DNA from: Limnohabitans sp. DM1
GTDB lineage: Bacteria > Pseudomonadota > Gammaproteobacteria > Burkholderiales > Burkholderiaceae_C
Direction of reading: 5' to 3'
Assembly (NCBI RefSeq): GCF_001269385.1
Contig: NZ_CXOO01000047.1
Coordinates: forward strand, 22,683 to 86,682
DNA: 64,000 bases
Below are positions 38,344 through 47,768 of the stretch, piece after piece. The notes below the pieces were generated by a model that saw only the letters and a list, made by a program, of their open reading frames with translations, did no database searches and was not told the origin of the DNA. The position numbers and the translations under genes are program-made. Each line of letters begins with the position of its first letter. Position 1 is the stretch's first letter.

Positions 38344-39321
38344 TCAGATGTCCCCTTGCTGGGCGGTTTCTTCGTTGCGGGGGTTCAAAATCGAATCGAT
38401 CAGGATGGCCGCCAGCAGCACCACCCCTTTGACAATGTTTTGCACGGAATAAGAGATGTCCATGATGGTCATGCCGTTGAGCAAGGTGCCAATGAGCAGC
38501 GTGCCAATGATCACGTTGACCACCCCGCCCCGCCCGCCCGACAGGCCAATGCCGCCCAGCACCACCACCAGCACCACGTCGTAGACCATGGTCGAGTTGA
38601 AAATGCGCGTGGGCATGCTGTTGACCGAGGCTGCCATGACCAGTCCGGCAAACAGGCCCACCAGCGCCGCCAGCACAAACTGCAGAACCATGATGGGCCG
38701 CGTGGGAAGCCCGGTGGCGCGTGCCGTCATCGGGTTGTCGCCCATGGCATAGATGAAGCTGCCCGCCCGCATGCGACCCAAAAACAGCGAGAGCAAAGCC
38801 GCTGCCAGGCCAAACATGATGACCGGCATGGGAATGCCCAGCACCGAGCCTCGGCCCACCCACACCAGCGCGTCCAGGGCCTCTGGCCACTGCACGACTT
38901 CGAGCTGGAAGATGAAGGCCTGCCCCAGCCCCGCCAGAAAAAGACCCGAGGCCAGCGTGGTGAACAGCGACGGCACTTCGGCATAGGCGATCAGCCAACC
39001 GTTGAGCAGGCCAAAAGTCAGCGACAGGCACAGCGCGATGCCGATGGCCGGGCCGATGCCGTAACCGTTTTGCACCATCTGCAGCAAAAAGCCCGAGGGC
39101 ACCGCCATGGCGGCGATCATCGAAATGTCGATGCCTCGGCCGATCACCACCAGCGCCATGCCCAGGCCCAAAATGCCCAGAATGGCCACGTTTTGCAGCA
39201 GCGTCAGCAGGTTGTCCACCTGCGCAAAGCCCGGCAAGAAAACCGCTAGCGCGGCAAACAAGACCACGAAAATGGCAAAAACAATGGTCTGCTGTGTGGC
39301 GCGTAACTTGATCATGGACAT
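38344..39321 (-). CDS. CUT2-type ABC importer permease
   Basis: A 325-residue inner-membrane permease of the RbsC/XylH type without extra domains. About ten hydrophobic helices carry the family stretches LALFGLGMALVVIGRGIDIS-like (GLGMALVVIGRGIDISM), FTTLASGLFLAGL and LGGIGLSGGRGGVVNVIIG. It probably pairs with the permease of the permease-propeller fusion as a heterodimer. It begins five bases after the stop of the TetR-ligase fusion gene, so the two are one transcript. Confidence 0.93.
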   Translation of the reverse strand: MSMIKLRATQQTIVFAIFVVLFAALAVFLPGFAQVDNLLTLLQNVAILGILGLGMALVVIGRGIDISMIAAMAVPSGFLLQMVQNGYGIGPAIGIALCLSLTFGLLNGWLIAYAEVPSLFTTLASGLFLAGLGQAFIFQLEVVQWPEALDALVWVGRGSVLGIPMPVIMFGLAAALLSLFLGRMRAGSFIYAMGDNPMTARATGLPTRPIMVLQFVLAALVGLFAGLVMAASVNSMPTRIFNSTMVYDVVLVVVLGGIGLSGGRGGVVNVIIGTLLIGTLLNGMTIMDISYSVQNIVKGVVLLAAILIDSILNPRNEETAQQGDI

Positions 39322-39326
39322 CTCAC

Positions 39327-41636
39327 TCAGATAAGGGCGGCATGCAGGGACTGGCGCAGTTCGCGTTTGACGATCTTGCCGTTGAGGTTGCGCGGCAGCG
39401 GCTCGGTGCCGATGGTCCAGGTCTCGGGCACGGCGTAGTCGGCCAGCAGCCGGGCGCCATAGGCCTGCAAGGCGCTGGCCTGCGTTTGTTCGTTGAGTTC
39501 ACGCACGCACACAAAGGCATGCACACGCTCACCCAGGACGGCGCAGGGCACGCCCACCAGCGCGGCATCGATGACCTGCGGGTGTTCGCACAAAATGTTT
39601 TCCACCGAGGCGCAATAGACCTTGTAGCCGCCCCGGATGATCACGTCCTTTTTGCGGTCCAAAATGCGCACAAAGCCCTCGGCGTCCATGCTGCCGATGT
39701 CGCCCGAATGCCAGAAGCCGCCGGTGAATTCGCTGGCCGTGGCCTGCGGGTTCTTCCAGTAACCGCTGACCACCATGGGGCCTGCAATCCAGATCTCGCC
39801 CACGCCACCACGCGGCAATTCGTTGCCCTGCTCGTCGACCACGCAAATCTCGCCGCAGGGCACCACCTGGCCCACGCTGTCGCGGTGCGCGGCAGTCTGG
39901 CCCGGCGGCATGATGGTGGCCGGCGAACAGGTCTCGGTCGCGCCATAGGCATTCATCAGCACCAGCCCGGGCAGCTTGACGGCCAGGCCATCGATGGTGG
40001 CGGTTGGCATGGACGCCCCGCCATAAGCCCCGATGCGCCAGTGGCTCAGGTCCTGGCTGGGCAGCTCGGGCAAGAGCAGACACAGGTTGTACATGGCCGG
40101 GACCATGATGGTGTGGGTGATTTTTTCGGCCGCAGCCATCCTGATGAAGTCGGCAGCCTTGAATTGCGGCATCACCACCATGCAGCCGCCGCAGTGCAGC
40201 ATGGCGTACAACTGCGCCACCAACCCGGTCACATGGCTCAGCGGCACGGCCACCGCTGTGCGGTCTTGCGGGCTCAGGCCCATCAACTGCGCATAGTGCA
40301 TGACCGAGTGCACGATGTTCAGGTGGCTGATCATGGCCCCTTTGGGACGACCGGTGGTGCCCGAGGTGTAGAGCAGGACCGCCAGATCGTCTTCGGCACC
40401 CTTGTGCGCAGAGGTCAAGGGCGGCGCCATCATCAGTGCGCCAAAGCTTTCAAAGCCTTCGCGTGCGGTGCTGCCCGTCACGATCCGGCACCTCAGATGT
40501 GGCAAGTTGTCTGCTGCGGGCTGCAAATCGGCCAGTTCGGCGCCACAAATCAGAGCCTTGGCTTCGGCGTTGTGCAGTGCAAATTCCAGCTCCACGCCAC
40601 GGGCGCGAGAACTCACGGGCACCAACACCGCGCCCAGCCAGGCGCAGGCCAGGGTGGCGATCACAAACTCACTGCTGTTGCCCAGGTGCAGGGCCACCCG
40701 GTCACCAGCCACGATGCCGCGCTGGGCCAGGCCCCCGGCGCATTTGCAGGCGGCGTGGTGCAGCTCATGCCAGCTCAGGCGCAAATCGCCACACACCATG
40801 GCCGCGCCTTGCGGAAATTGGCGTGCCGCCGTCCCCAGCATCTGCGCAAGGGTGGCGGGGCGCTCGGCATAGCAACGCACGATGCGGTGGTCAAAATGGC
40901 TTTCGCGGCGGATGGCGGTGTTCAAGGTATCTCCTGCGAGGAGGGGGGATGGGCTGTCATGAGGCGCACTCAGCACTCCGCGCATGAGCATCTCGATGCA
41001 ATGGCTGACAGCGTCTTGCAGGCTTTGGTCAGAATGCGCCTCGGGCCGGTACCAGCGCCCAATGCCGCTGATGGCCCCCACGACCGAGAAGGCGCCCACG
41101 CCCGGGTCACCCGTCACGATCCAGCCTTCGGCCATGCCTTGCGCAATCAGGGCGCGGAAATCGGCATCCACCTGGGCCTTGAGCTTGCGCAACTCATGGC
41201 GGCGCACCTCAGACAGCGGGTCCTCGCCCACACGGCTGACACACAAGCCAAAGTCGCCCGTGACCACGCTGGCATACACCTGCATGGCCGCACGCAGGCG
41301 TTCGCGTCCCTGCAGGCCTTGGGCCTGCAGCGACTGCAAGCCACTGCGAAACAGGGCCAGCTCGCGCTCTACACACTCGAACAGGATCTGCTCCTTGTTG
41401 TCGATGTAGTAGTACAGCGTCGGCTTGGTCACACCCAGGCTTTGCGCAATGTCGTCCAGTGATGTTCCCTGAAAGCCCTTGCGCGTGAACAGTCGCGCCG
41501 CCGACAAAAGCACGGCTTCTTTCTTGGTCTGGTGCTGATGTTCCCGCTCCAACCGCGCCGACCAGGGCGAATCCACCGATTGGGTAGCTTGTCTACCAGA
41601 GGTCTTCGCAGCAGGTTTTGTGGGCGTGGCAACCAT
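39327..41636 (-). CDS. TetR-family regulator fused to an acyl-CoA ligase (AMP-binding)
   Basis: A 769-residue two-part protein from one uninterrupted frame. Residues ~38-225 are a TetR repressor: helix-turn-helix TSLDDIAQSLGVTKPTLYYY at about 58-77, then a helical ligand domain. Residues ~255-769 are a complete ANL adenylating enzyme: LLYTSGTTGRPKGA at ~421-434, NAYGATET, HSGDIGSMDAEGFVRILDRK, GGYKVYCASVENIL and the C-terminal catalytic Lys in LNGKIVKREL. It would form acyl-CoA from an imported or released carboxylate. The TetR part could sense that acyl-CoA. The ATG at 41636 follows a perfect inverted repeat likely to be its operator. First gene of the transporter operon. Upstream in-frame codons to 42002 show no domain. 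Confidence 0.88.
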   Translation of the reverse strand: MVATPTKPAAKTSGRQATQSVDSPWSARLEREHQHQTKKEAVLLSAARLFTRKGFQGTSLDDIAQSLGVTKPTLYYYIDNKEQILFECVERELALFRSGLQSLQAQGLQGRERLRAAMQVYASVVTGDFGLCVSRVGEDPLSEVRRHELRKLKAQVDADFRALIAQGMAEGWIVTGDPGVGAFSVVGAISGIGRWYRPEAHSDQSLQDAVSHCIEMLMRGVLSAPHDSPSPLLAGDTLNTAIRRESHFDHRIVRCYAERPATLAQMLGTAARQFPQGAAMVCGDLRLSWHELHHAACKCAGGLAQRGIVAGDRVALHLGNSSEFVIATLACAWLGAVLVPVSSRARGVELEFALHNAEAKALICGAELADLQPAADNLPHLRCRIVTGSTAREGFESFGALMMAPPLTSAHKGAEDDLAVLLYTSGTTGRPKGAMISHLNIVHSVMHYAQLMGLSPQDRTAVAVPLSHVTGLVAQLYAMLHCGGCMVVMPQFKAADFIRMAAAEKITHTIMVPAMYNLCLLLPELPSQDLSHWRIGAYGGASMPTATIDGLAVKLPGLVLMNAYGATETCSPATIMPPGQTAAHRDSVGQVVPCGEICVVDEQGNELPRGGVGEIWIAGPMVVSGYWKNPQATASEFTGGFWHSGDIGSMDAEGFVRILDRKKDVIIRGGYKVYCASVENILCEHPQVIDAALVGVPCAVLGERVHAFVCVRELNEQTQASALQAYGARLLADYAVPETWTIGTEPLPRNLNGKIVKRELRQSLHAALI

Positions 41637-42019
41637 CAAATCTCTTTTGAAAACAACAGTTACTGGCGGGTAACTGAATTGACTTGAAAGCAATGTAGGG
41701 CAAGACCCAGCACCCGCAGTCAGGGCATTCCCTGAGCTGCACTGCAGCATCTGTCGACTGCGCGACAGGGCTGGGGCCTTTGACGAGGGGTTGAGTTCAG
41801 AGAGAGATGAGGGGGTGGCTGCGTGGGTTTGTGCGCGTGTCGATACGTGGGGTGACATGTGACCTGCGTGACAGGGAGTCACACGGCTGACAGGCGCAAG
41901 CAGGCCAAAGCTTTCACACTTCGAACAATCTGCTTGCGACTTGGCCTTTGCCGCTGGCAATGACGCACCGACCAACGCTTCGCATGCGCTACTCAGCCCC
42001 ACCTATGGAAATGGACGCT
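41637..42019. other. Divergent promoter region of the TetR-ligase operon and acyl-CoA dehydrogenase
   Basis: This 383-base region separates the two divergent starts. It holds the palindrome at 41657-41676 and presumably both promoters. Although both flanking frames stay open through it, neither extension shows a recognisable domain. Confidence 0.5.
41657..41676. promoter_or_regulatory. Probable TetR-family operator
   Basis: CAGTTACTGGCGGGTAACTG has perfect 7-base arms around a 6-base centre. The core TTAC-N6-GTAA resembles operators of TetR regulators of acyl-CoA metabolism. It lies 20 bases upstream of the TetR-ligase start codon, ideal for autorepression. Confidence 0.75.
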
Positions 42020-43189
42020 ATGAACTTTGACATCCCCCCCGAATTGCAGGCGCTGCGCGAGCGCACGCGGCAGTTCATTGCCGAACAAGTGATCCCGCTG
42101 GAAGGCGACCCGCGCCACGGCCTGCACGGCCCGTCCGAAGACCTGCGCCGGGAGCTGGTGGCCCGCGCACGCGCTGCGGGTTTGCTCACCCCGCACGCCT
42201 CGGTGGAGATGGGCGGCCTGGCCCTGAGCCACATCGCCAAAGCGGTGGTGTTTGAAGAAGCCGGTTACTCCAATCTGGGGCCCACCGCGCTCAACATCCA
42301 CGCCCCCGACGAAGGCAACATCCACCTCATGGAAGAAGTGGCCACGGCCGCGCAAAAAGAGCGCTGGCTGCGCCCGCAGGTGGCGGGCCTGACGCGTTCG
42401 TGCTTTGCCATGACCGAGCCCGATCCGGGCGCGGGCGCCGACCCGTCCATGCTGAGCACCACCGCCGTGCAAGAGGGCGACGACTACCTGATCAACGGCC
42501 GCAAGTGGTTCATCACGGGTGCCGATGGTGCCGATTACGCCATCGTCATGGCCCGTATGGAAGACGGCACGGCCACCATGTTTTTGACTGACATGGACCG
42601 CCCTGAAATCCGGCTGGAGCGCAGCATGGACGCCATGGACAACTGCTTCACCGGCGGGCACGGTGTGCTGTGCTTTGACAACTTGCGCATCCCTGCCAGC
42701 GACGTGCTGGGCGAGGTGGGCAAAGGCTTTCGTTATGCGCAAGTGCGGCTGGCGCCGGCGCGCCTGACGCACTGCATGCGCTGGCTGGGGCAGGCGCGTC
42801 GCGCGCATGAGATCGCCACCCAATACGCCAGCCGCCGCCGTGCTTTTGGCAAACCTCTGGCCGAGCACGAAGGCGTGGGCTTCATGCTGGCCGACAACGA
42901 CATCGACTTGCACACCGCCCGCCTGCACATCTGGCACACGGCCTGGTTGCTCGACCAGGGTCAAAAATGCAATTTCGAATCCAGCCGCGCCAAGGTTGCC
43001 TGCTCTGAAGCCGAATGGCGCGTGGTGGACCGTTGCGTGCAGATTCTGGGCGGCCAAGGCGTGACCGCCGACACGCCCGTGATGCGCATCTTCATGGACA
43101 TGCGCGCCTTTCGCATCTACGACGGCCCCAGCGAAGTTCATCGCTGGAGCATGGCCCGCAAAATCGTGCACCAGGCCACCAGCGACTGA
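42020..43189 (+). CDS. Acyl-CoA dehydrogenase, ACAD10/11-like
   Basis: FAD enzyme that introduces a 2,3-double bond into an acyl-CoA; 389 residues. The N-terminal helical domain (ELQALRERTRQFIAEQVIPLE), the middle FAD-binding stretch CFAMTEPDPGAGADPS and the C-terminal ILGGQGVT are as expected. In place of the usual YEGTSEIQR near the end it reads YDGPSEVHRW, so the catalytic Glu position holds Asp, as in ACAD10/11-type enzymes (DGPDEVH) linked to hydroxy-acid breakdown. Start: ATG at 42020; two Met codons just upstream (MEMDA) are alternatives. It is divergent from the TetR-ligase operon and probably shares its operator. Confidence 0.9.
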   Translation: MNFDIPPELQALRERTRQFIAEQVIPLEGDPRHGLHGPSEDLRRELVARARAAGLLTPHASVEMGGLALSHIAKAVVFEEAGYSNLGPTALNIHAPDEGNIHLMEEVATAAQKERWLRPQVAGLTRSCFAMTEPDPGAGADPSMLSTTAVQEGDDYLINGRKWFITGADGADYAIVMARMEDGTATMFLTDMDRPEIRLERSMDAMDNCFTGGHGVLCFDNLRIPASDVLGEVGKGFRYAQVRLAPARLTHCMRWLGQARRAHEIATQYASRRRAFGKPLAEHEGVGFMLADNDIDLHTARLHIWHTAWLLDQGQKCNFESSRAKVACSEAEWRVVDRCVQILGGQGVTADTPVMRIFMDMRAFRIYDGPSEVHRWSMARKIVHQATSD

Positions 43190-43211
43190 CCACAGTCAAC
43201 GACCTCTGCGC

Positions 43212-43232
43212 AGGTCGGCACTCGCAGAGTCC
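43212..43232. repeat. Fragment of the dispersed repeat family
   Basis: AGGTCGGCACTCGCAGAGTC, in the orientation of copy B, matches the conserved hairpin end of the elements at 5335-5441 and 8215-8320 with one mismatch. Only this end is present. It lies between the convergent acyl-CoA dehydrogenase and FccB-like genes. Confidence 0.6.
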
Positions 43233-43263
43233 GGCGGTTGCCCGCACAACCTCAGCGCCCGAA

Positions 43264-44598
43264 TCACCCCCCTGTAAAGTCCTTGACCATGCTGCCGTAC
43301 CACTGCAAGTCTTCTTGCCACAAAGCAGGGCGGCGGAAGTTGTCGTCGGTCACGGTTTGCAGGATGTGGCCCTCTGGCCCCATCTTGTAATCAAACTTCA
43401 CGCTGATCGCTTCGAGCGGTTCGGTGTTGACCAGCATGAAGCACAGGTTGTCGATGATCAGCGGCTTCATGGCCTGGTTTTTGGACTGCTGGGCGATGTA
43501 GGTCGAGACGCTGCGGCCCATGCGGTTGGCCACATGGCCGCTCTTGGGGTAGTGGCCAAACTGCGGGGACACGGCTCCCACGCTGTCGCCAATCACGAAC
43601 ACGCTCGGGTCATCTTTCAGGTTGTAGAACTCGGGGTGTACCGCTGCCCAGTTGCTGGGTTTGCCATCCGGGGTTTTGCCAATGCTCCCCATTTTCCAGA
43701 CCAGATCGGCCGCCTGGTGGTGGCCCATGAAGATGGCGTCGTCAAACTTGAAGTCGCCCGCCATGGTTTTGACCACCTTGTTGTAAGGGTCCAGTTCTTT
43801 CACGCCCGCGTTGGGCACATAGGTGATGGTGTCGTGGTAAAGCTCGTCAAAGGCCATACGGTAGCCGCCTCCAATGGGCGTCATGCGTGGCTTGGGGTCG
43901 AGGATCAAGATCTTCGCGGGAATTTTGTTTTTCTGGAAATGGTTGGCCATCAAACATGCCCGCTCGTAGGGCGAGGGTGGGCAGCGGTGCGGTGGTGGGG
44001 GCAGCGTCATGACGATGGTGCCGCCCTTGAAACTTTTGATTTTTTGCTTGAGCGCCAGGTGCTCTGCGCTGGGCACATAGGCGCTTGAAAAGTGTTTTTG
44101 TGTGTAGGCAGCTGCCGCGCGGTCGTTGCCAAACCAGGGCTCATAGGTCACGCGAATGCCGGCTGACACCACCAGCCAGTCGTAATCCACAAAGCCCTGC
44201 GCCGTGTGCACGCGCTTTTTGTCGCGGTCGATGTCGGTGATTTCGGTCTGCACAAAGGTGTAGCCCATGCGCTCGGCAGCGGCTGTGTACGAATGCATCA
44301 GGAATGAGGTGTCCACCACGTCCACCAACCACTTGTTGCTCAATGGGCAAGACCAGAAGATGGGGTTTTTTTCCAGAAGCACGACTTCCAGGTCAGGTGC
44401 GTCTTCGCGCAAATGGCGGGCGGCGGCCAGACCGCCCCAGCCACCCCCCAGAATGAGCACGCGGCGTTTTTTGCCCTTGGGCATCAATTCAGTGGTGGGT
44501 GAGAACAAAAAAGGCTGAGCGATGACAGCAGAGGACGCAGCAGAAAGCGCGCCCAGTGCTGCCGCGCCCTGGATGAGGGTGCGACGTGCGGGGGTCAT
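43264..44598 (-). CDS. FAD-dependent oxidoreductase, flavocytochrome c sulfide dehydrogenase (FccB/SoxF)-like
   Basis: A 444-residue exported flavoprotein. The N-terminus has a twin-arginine-type signal (ARRTLIQGAAALGALSAASS), then the FAD motif RVLILGGGWGGLAAARHL, a second dinucleotide-binding region, PVFVIGDSVGA-like sequence (VFVIGDSVGAVSPQFG) and an FCSD-type C-terminal domain (LCFMLVNTEPLEAISVKF). CPLSNKW near residue 85 provides a conserved Cys; a second redox Cys is not obvious. Relatives oxidise sulfide to sulfur and pass electrons to a cytochrome c subunit, but no cytochrome gene lies nearby, so the electron partner and substrate are uncertain. Confidence 0.8.
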   Translation of the reverse strand: MTPARRTLIQGAAALGALSAASSAVIAQPFLFSPTTELMPKGKKRRVLILGGGWGGLAAARHLREDAPDLEVVLLEKNPIFWSCPLSNKWLVDVVDTSFLMHSYTAAAERMGYTFVQTEITDIDRDKKRVHTAQGFVDYDWLVVSAGIRVTYEPWFGNDRAAAAYTQKHFSSAYVPSAEHLALKQKIKSFKGGTIVMTLPPPPHRCPPSPYERACLMANHFQKNKIPAKILILDPKPRMTPIGGGYRMAFDELYHDTITYVPNAGVKELDPYNKVVKTMAGDFKFDDAIFMGHHQAADLVWKMGSIGKTPDGKPSNWAAVHPEFYNLKDDPSVFVIGDSVGAVSPQFGHYPKSGHVANRMGRSVSTYIAQQSKNQAMKPLIIDNLCFMLVNTEPLEAISVKFDYKMGPEGHILQTVTDDNFRRPALWQEDLQWYGSMVKDFTGG

Positions 44599-44885
44599 GA
44601 AGGACTTCCGTGAATGAAAGGAGAAACCTGTCGGCGCATACGAGGAGCGGGGCTCCAATGCCTCGAAGGCAGGTGTTTCACGCGCCGGGGCGCGTGAGTG
44701 GGGGATGTTACGCGATCCATCGGGCTTTGCCGGACTGGCTTTGCCCGCATCCAGGCGTTTGAAAATGCCACCGAAATCCTGCGCCAGGGCGTTGTCAGCG
44801 CTTGCAACAAAACCGCCGATGTGTGCGCCAAGGTGCGCGGCGGGCGCTTGGCTCTGTGGCAAGCCCCGCCCCCAAGGCAATGGTT

Positions 44886-46418
44886 TCACTGCTCCTTGAG
44901 CACGCGGCGGTATTGCACGGCTTCGGCCACATGGCTGGCTTCGATGGTGTCGCTGCCTGCCAGATCGGCAATCGTGCGGGCAACTTTGAGGCTGCGGTGG
45001 GTGCTGCGCCCGCTCCAGCCGAGCTTGGCGGCGGCTTTTTGCAGCAAAGCCGTTGCCGCATCGCTCAGCCTGGCCTGCGCATCAATGGCCTGGCCTTGCA
45101 GTGCGGCATTGGCACCGCCTTGACGAACCAGCGCTCTTTGTCTTGCAGCCAGACTGCGGGCGGCGATGGCCTCGGTGCTTTCGCCCGGCGGCGCGTTCAG
45201 CAGGTCTTGCGCGGGCAGGCTGGGCACTTCGATGTGCAGGTCAATACGGTCCAGCAAAGGTCCGCTGAGTTTGCCCTGGTAGCGGCTGATCTGGTCGGGC
45301 GAGCAGCGGCAGGCCCGTGTTGTACTGCCCAAATACCCGCAGGGGCAGGGGTTCATGGCCGCGATCAGTTGAAAGCGCGCCGGAAACTCGGCCCGCCGCG
45401 CCGCCCGGGCGATGGTGATGCAGCCGGTCTCCAGGGGCTCGCGCAGGGCTTCCAAAGCGGCGCGGGGAAATTCTGGCAATTCGTCCAGAAACAAAACGCC
45501 GTTGTGGGCCAGCGAGATTTCGCCAGGCCGGGGCGGCGAGCCACCGCCCACCAGCGCCACCGCACTGGCCGAGTGGTGTGGTTGGCCCGTGGGGCGTTGC
45601 GCCCAGCGCGCCAGCTCAAAGCGCCCGGCCAGGCTGGCCACGGCGGCTGACTCCAGGGCCTCTTCGACCGACATGGGGGGCAGCAAACCCGCAAAGCGTT
45701 GCGCCAGCATCGACTTGCCCGAACCCGGGGGGCCGACCATCAGCAAGGAGTGAGCACCGGCGGCAGCGATCTCCAGCACACGTTTGACGACTGTCTGACC
45801 TTTCACATCGGCCAAGTCGGCGTAAGGTGGCGGGGCGCTGGGCGTGGTGGCGGCCATGCGCGCCCAGCCCTCGCCGGGCTCGGGTGGCGCTTCATTCGAT
45901 GGTGGCAGGAATTGCTGCACCACATCGAGCAGGTGCCGCGCCCGAAAGACTTCAGCATCTGGCACCAAAGCGGCTTCTTCGGCGCTGCCCGGGGGCAGCA
46001 CCAAGCGGGTGCGGACATTTTGCTGGCGCAGCACCAGGCTCATGGCCAGCGCGCCGCGCACCGGCCGCAGCTCGCCTGACAAAGACAATTCACCCGCGAA
46101 TTCATGGCCTGCCAGCCGGGCCGCGTCAATTTGGCCGCTGGCCGCCAGGATGCCCAGCGCAATGGGCAAGTCCAGGCGCCCCGAGTCCTTGGGCAAATCG
46201 GCAGGGGCCAGGTTGACGGTGATGCGTTTGTTGTGCGGAAACTCCAGACCGCTGTTTTGCAGCGCCGAGCGCACCCGCTCGCGGGCTTCCTTGACCTCGA
46301 CATCGGCCAGACCCACCAGCGTGAAGCTGGGCAGACCGTTGGCCAGATGCACCTCCACGGTGACGGCGGGCGCTTGCAGGCCCACCAAGGCACGGCTGTG
46401 CACCAAAGAAAGACTCAT
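44886..46418 (-). CDS. comM: YifB/ComM-family Mg-chelatase-like AAA+ ATPase
   Basis: AAA+ helicase-type ATPase of 510 residues. In naturally competent bacteria ComM promotes branch migration during DNA integration. The N-terminal Lon-protease-like fold (LSLVHSRALVGLQAPAVTVEV) is followed by the Walker A motif VGPPGSGKSMLAQR, Walker B/sensor stretch GVLFLDELPEF, a zinc-type cysteine set in CPCGYLG and CRCSPDQ, and the C-terminal Mg-chelatase domain. The ATG at 46418 (MSLSLVHSR) is used rather than the one six codons upstream. It is divergent from torF-glnK-amtB. Confidence 0.94.
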   Translation of the reverse strand: MSLSLVHSRALVGLQAPAVTVEVHLANGLPSFTLVGLADVEVKEARERVRSALQNSGLEFPHNKRITVNLAPADLPKDSGRLDLPIALGILAASGQIDAARLAGHEFAGELSLSGELRPVRGALAMSLVLRQQNVRTRLVLPPGSAEEAALVPDAEVFRARHLLDVVQQFLPPSNEAPPEPGEGWARMAATTPSAPPPYADLADVKGQTVVKRVLEIAAAGAHSLLMVGPPGSGKSMLAQRFAGLLPPMSVEEALESAAVASLAGRFELARWAQRPTGQPHHSASAVALVGGGSPPRPGEISLAHNGVLFLDELPEFPRAALEALREPLETGCITIARAARRAEFPARFQLIAAMNPCPCGYLGSTTRACRCSPDQISRYQGKLSGPLLDRIDLHIEVPSLPAQDLLNAPPGESTEAIAARSLAARQRALVRQGGANAALQGQAIDAQARLSDAATALLQKAAAKLGWSGRSTHRSLKVARTIADLAGSDTIEASHVAEAVQYRRVLKEQ

Positions 46419-46557
46419 ATCCCCTCCCTGCCCCATGCTGGTGCATGGCGTGTTCGCTGGCTCGCAGTCTTGGCGCGCCAGTCTCTTTTAAATGCCATTC
46501 AATCACGCACAGCGCCCCATTGCACGGGTGAATGCCCGAAGCCATAGCCCATAAAAG

Positions 46558-46575
46558 TTGGCACGGTCCCTGCTT
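46558..46575 (+). promoter_or_regulatory. Sigma-54 promoter of torF-glnK-amtB
   Basis: TTGGCACGGTCCCTGCTT keeps the GG and GC elements exactly ten bases apart and matches the consensus YTGGCACG-N4-TTGCW at all but one or two positions. It ends about 38 bases upstream of the torF start codon. A nitrogen-regulated RpoN promoter is expected for glnK-amtB. Confidence 0.8.
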
Positions 46576-46613
46576 AAAGGGTTTGTCCTCATCAACCTTC
46601 CAAGGAGTTCCAT

Positions 46614-47745
<1,132 letters not shown>

Positions 47746-47768
47746 TGGACAAGAAAGAGAGTCGACCC

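Noticed and set aside
39342..41462. Plus-strand open frame of 706 codons
   Set aside because: Exactly antisense to the TetR-ligase fusion; His- and Gln-rich composition typical of a shadow of high-GC coding DNA.
44599..44885. Possible extra small gene between the FccB-like gene and comM
   Set aside because: The frame is only an upstream extension of the flavoprotein gene; no RBS or domain supports a separate product.
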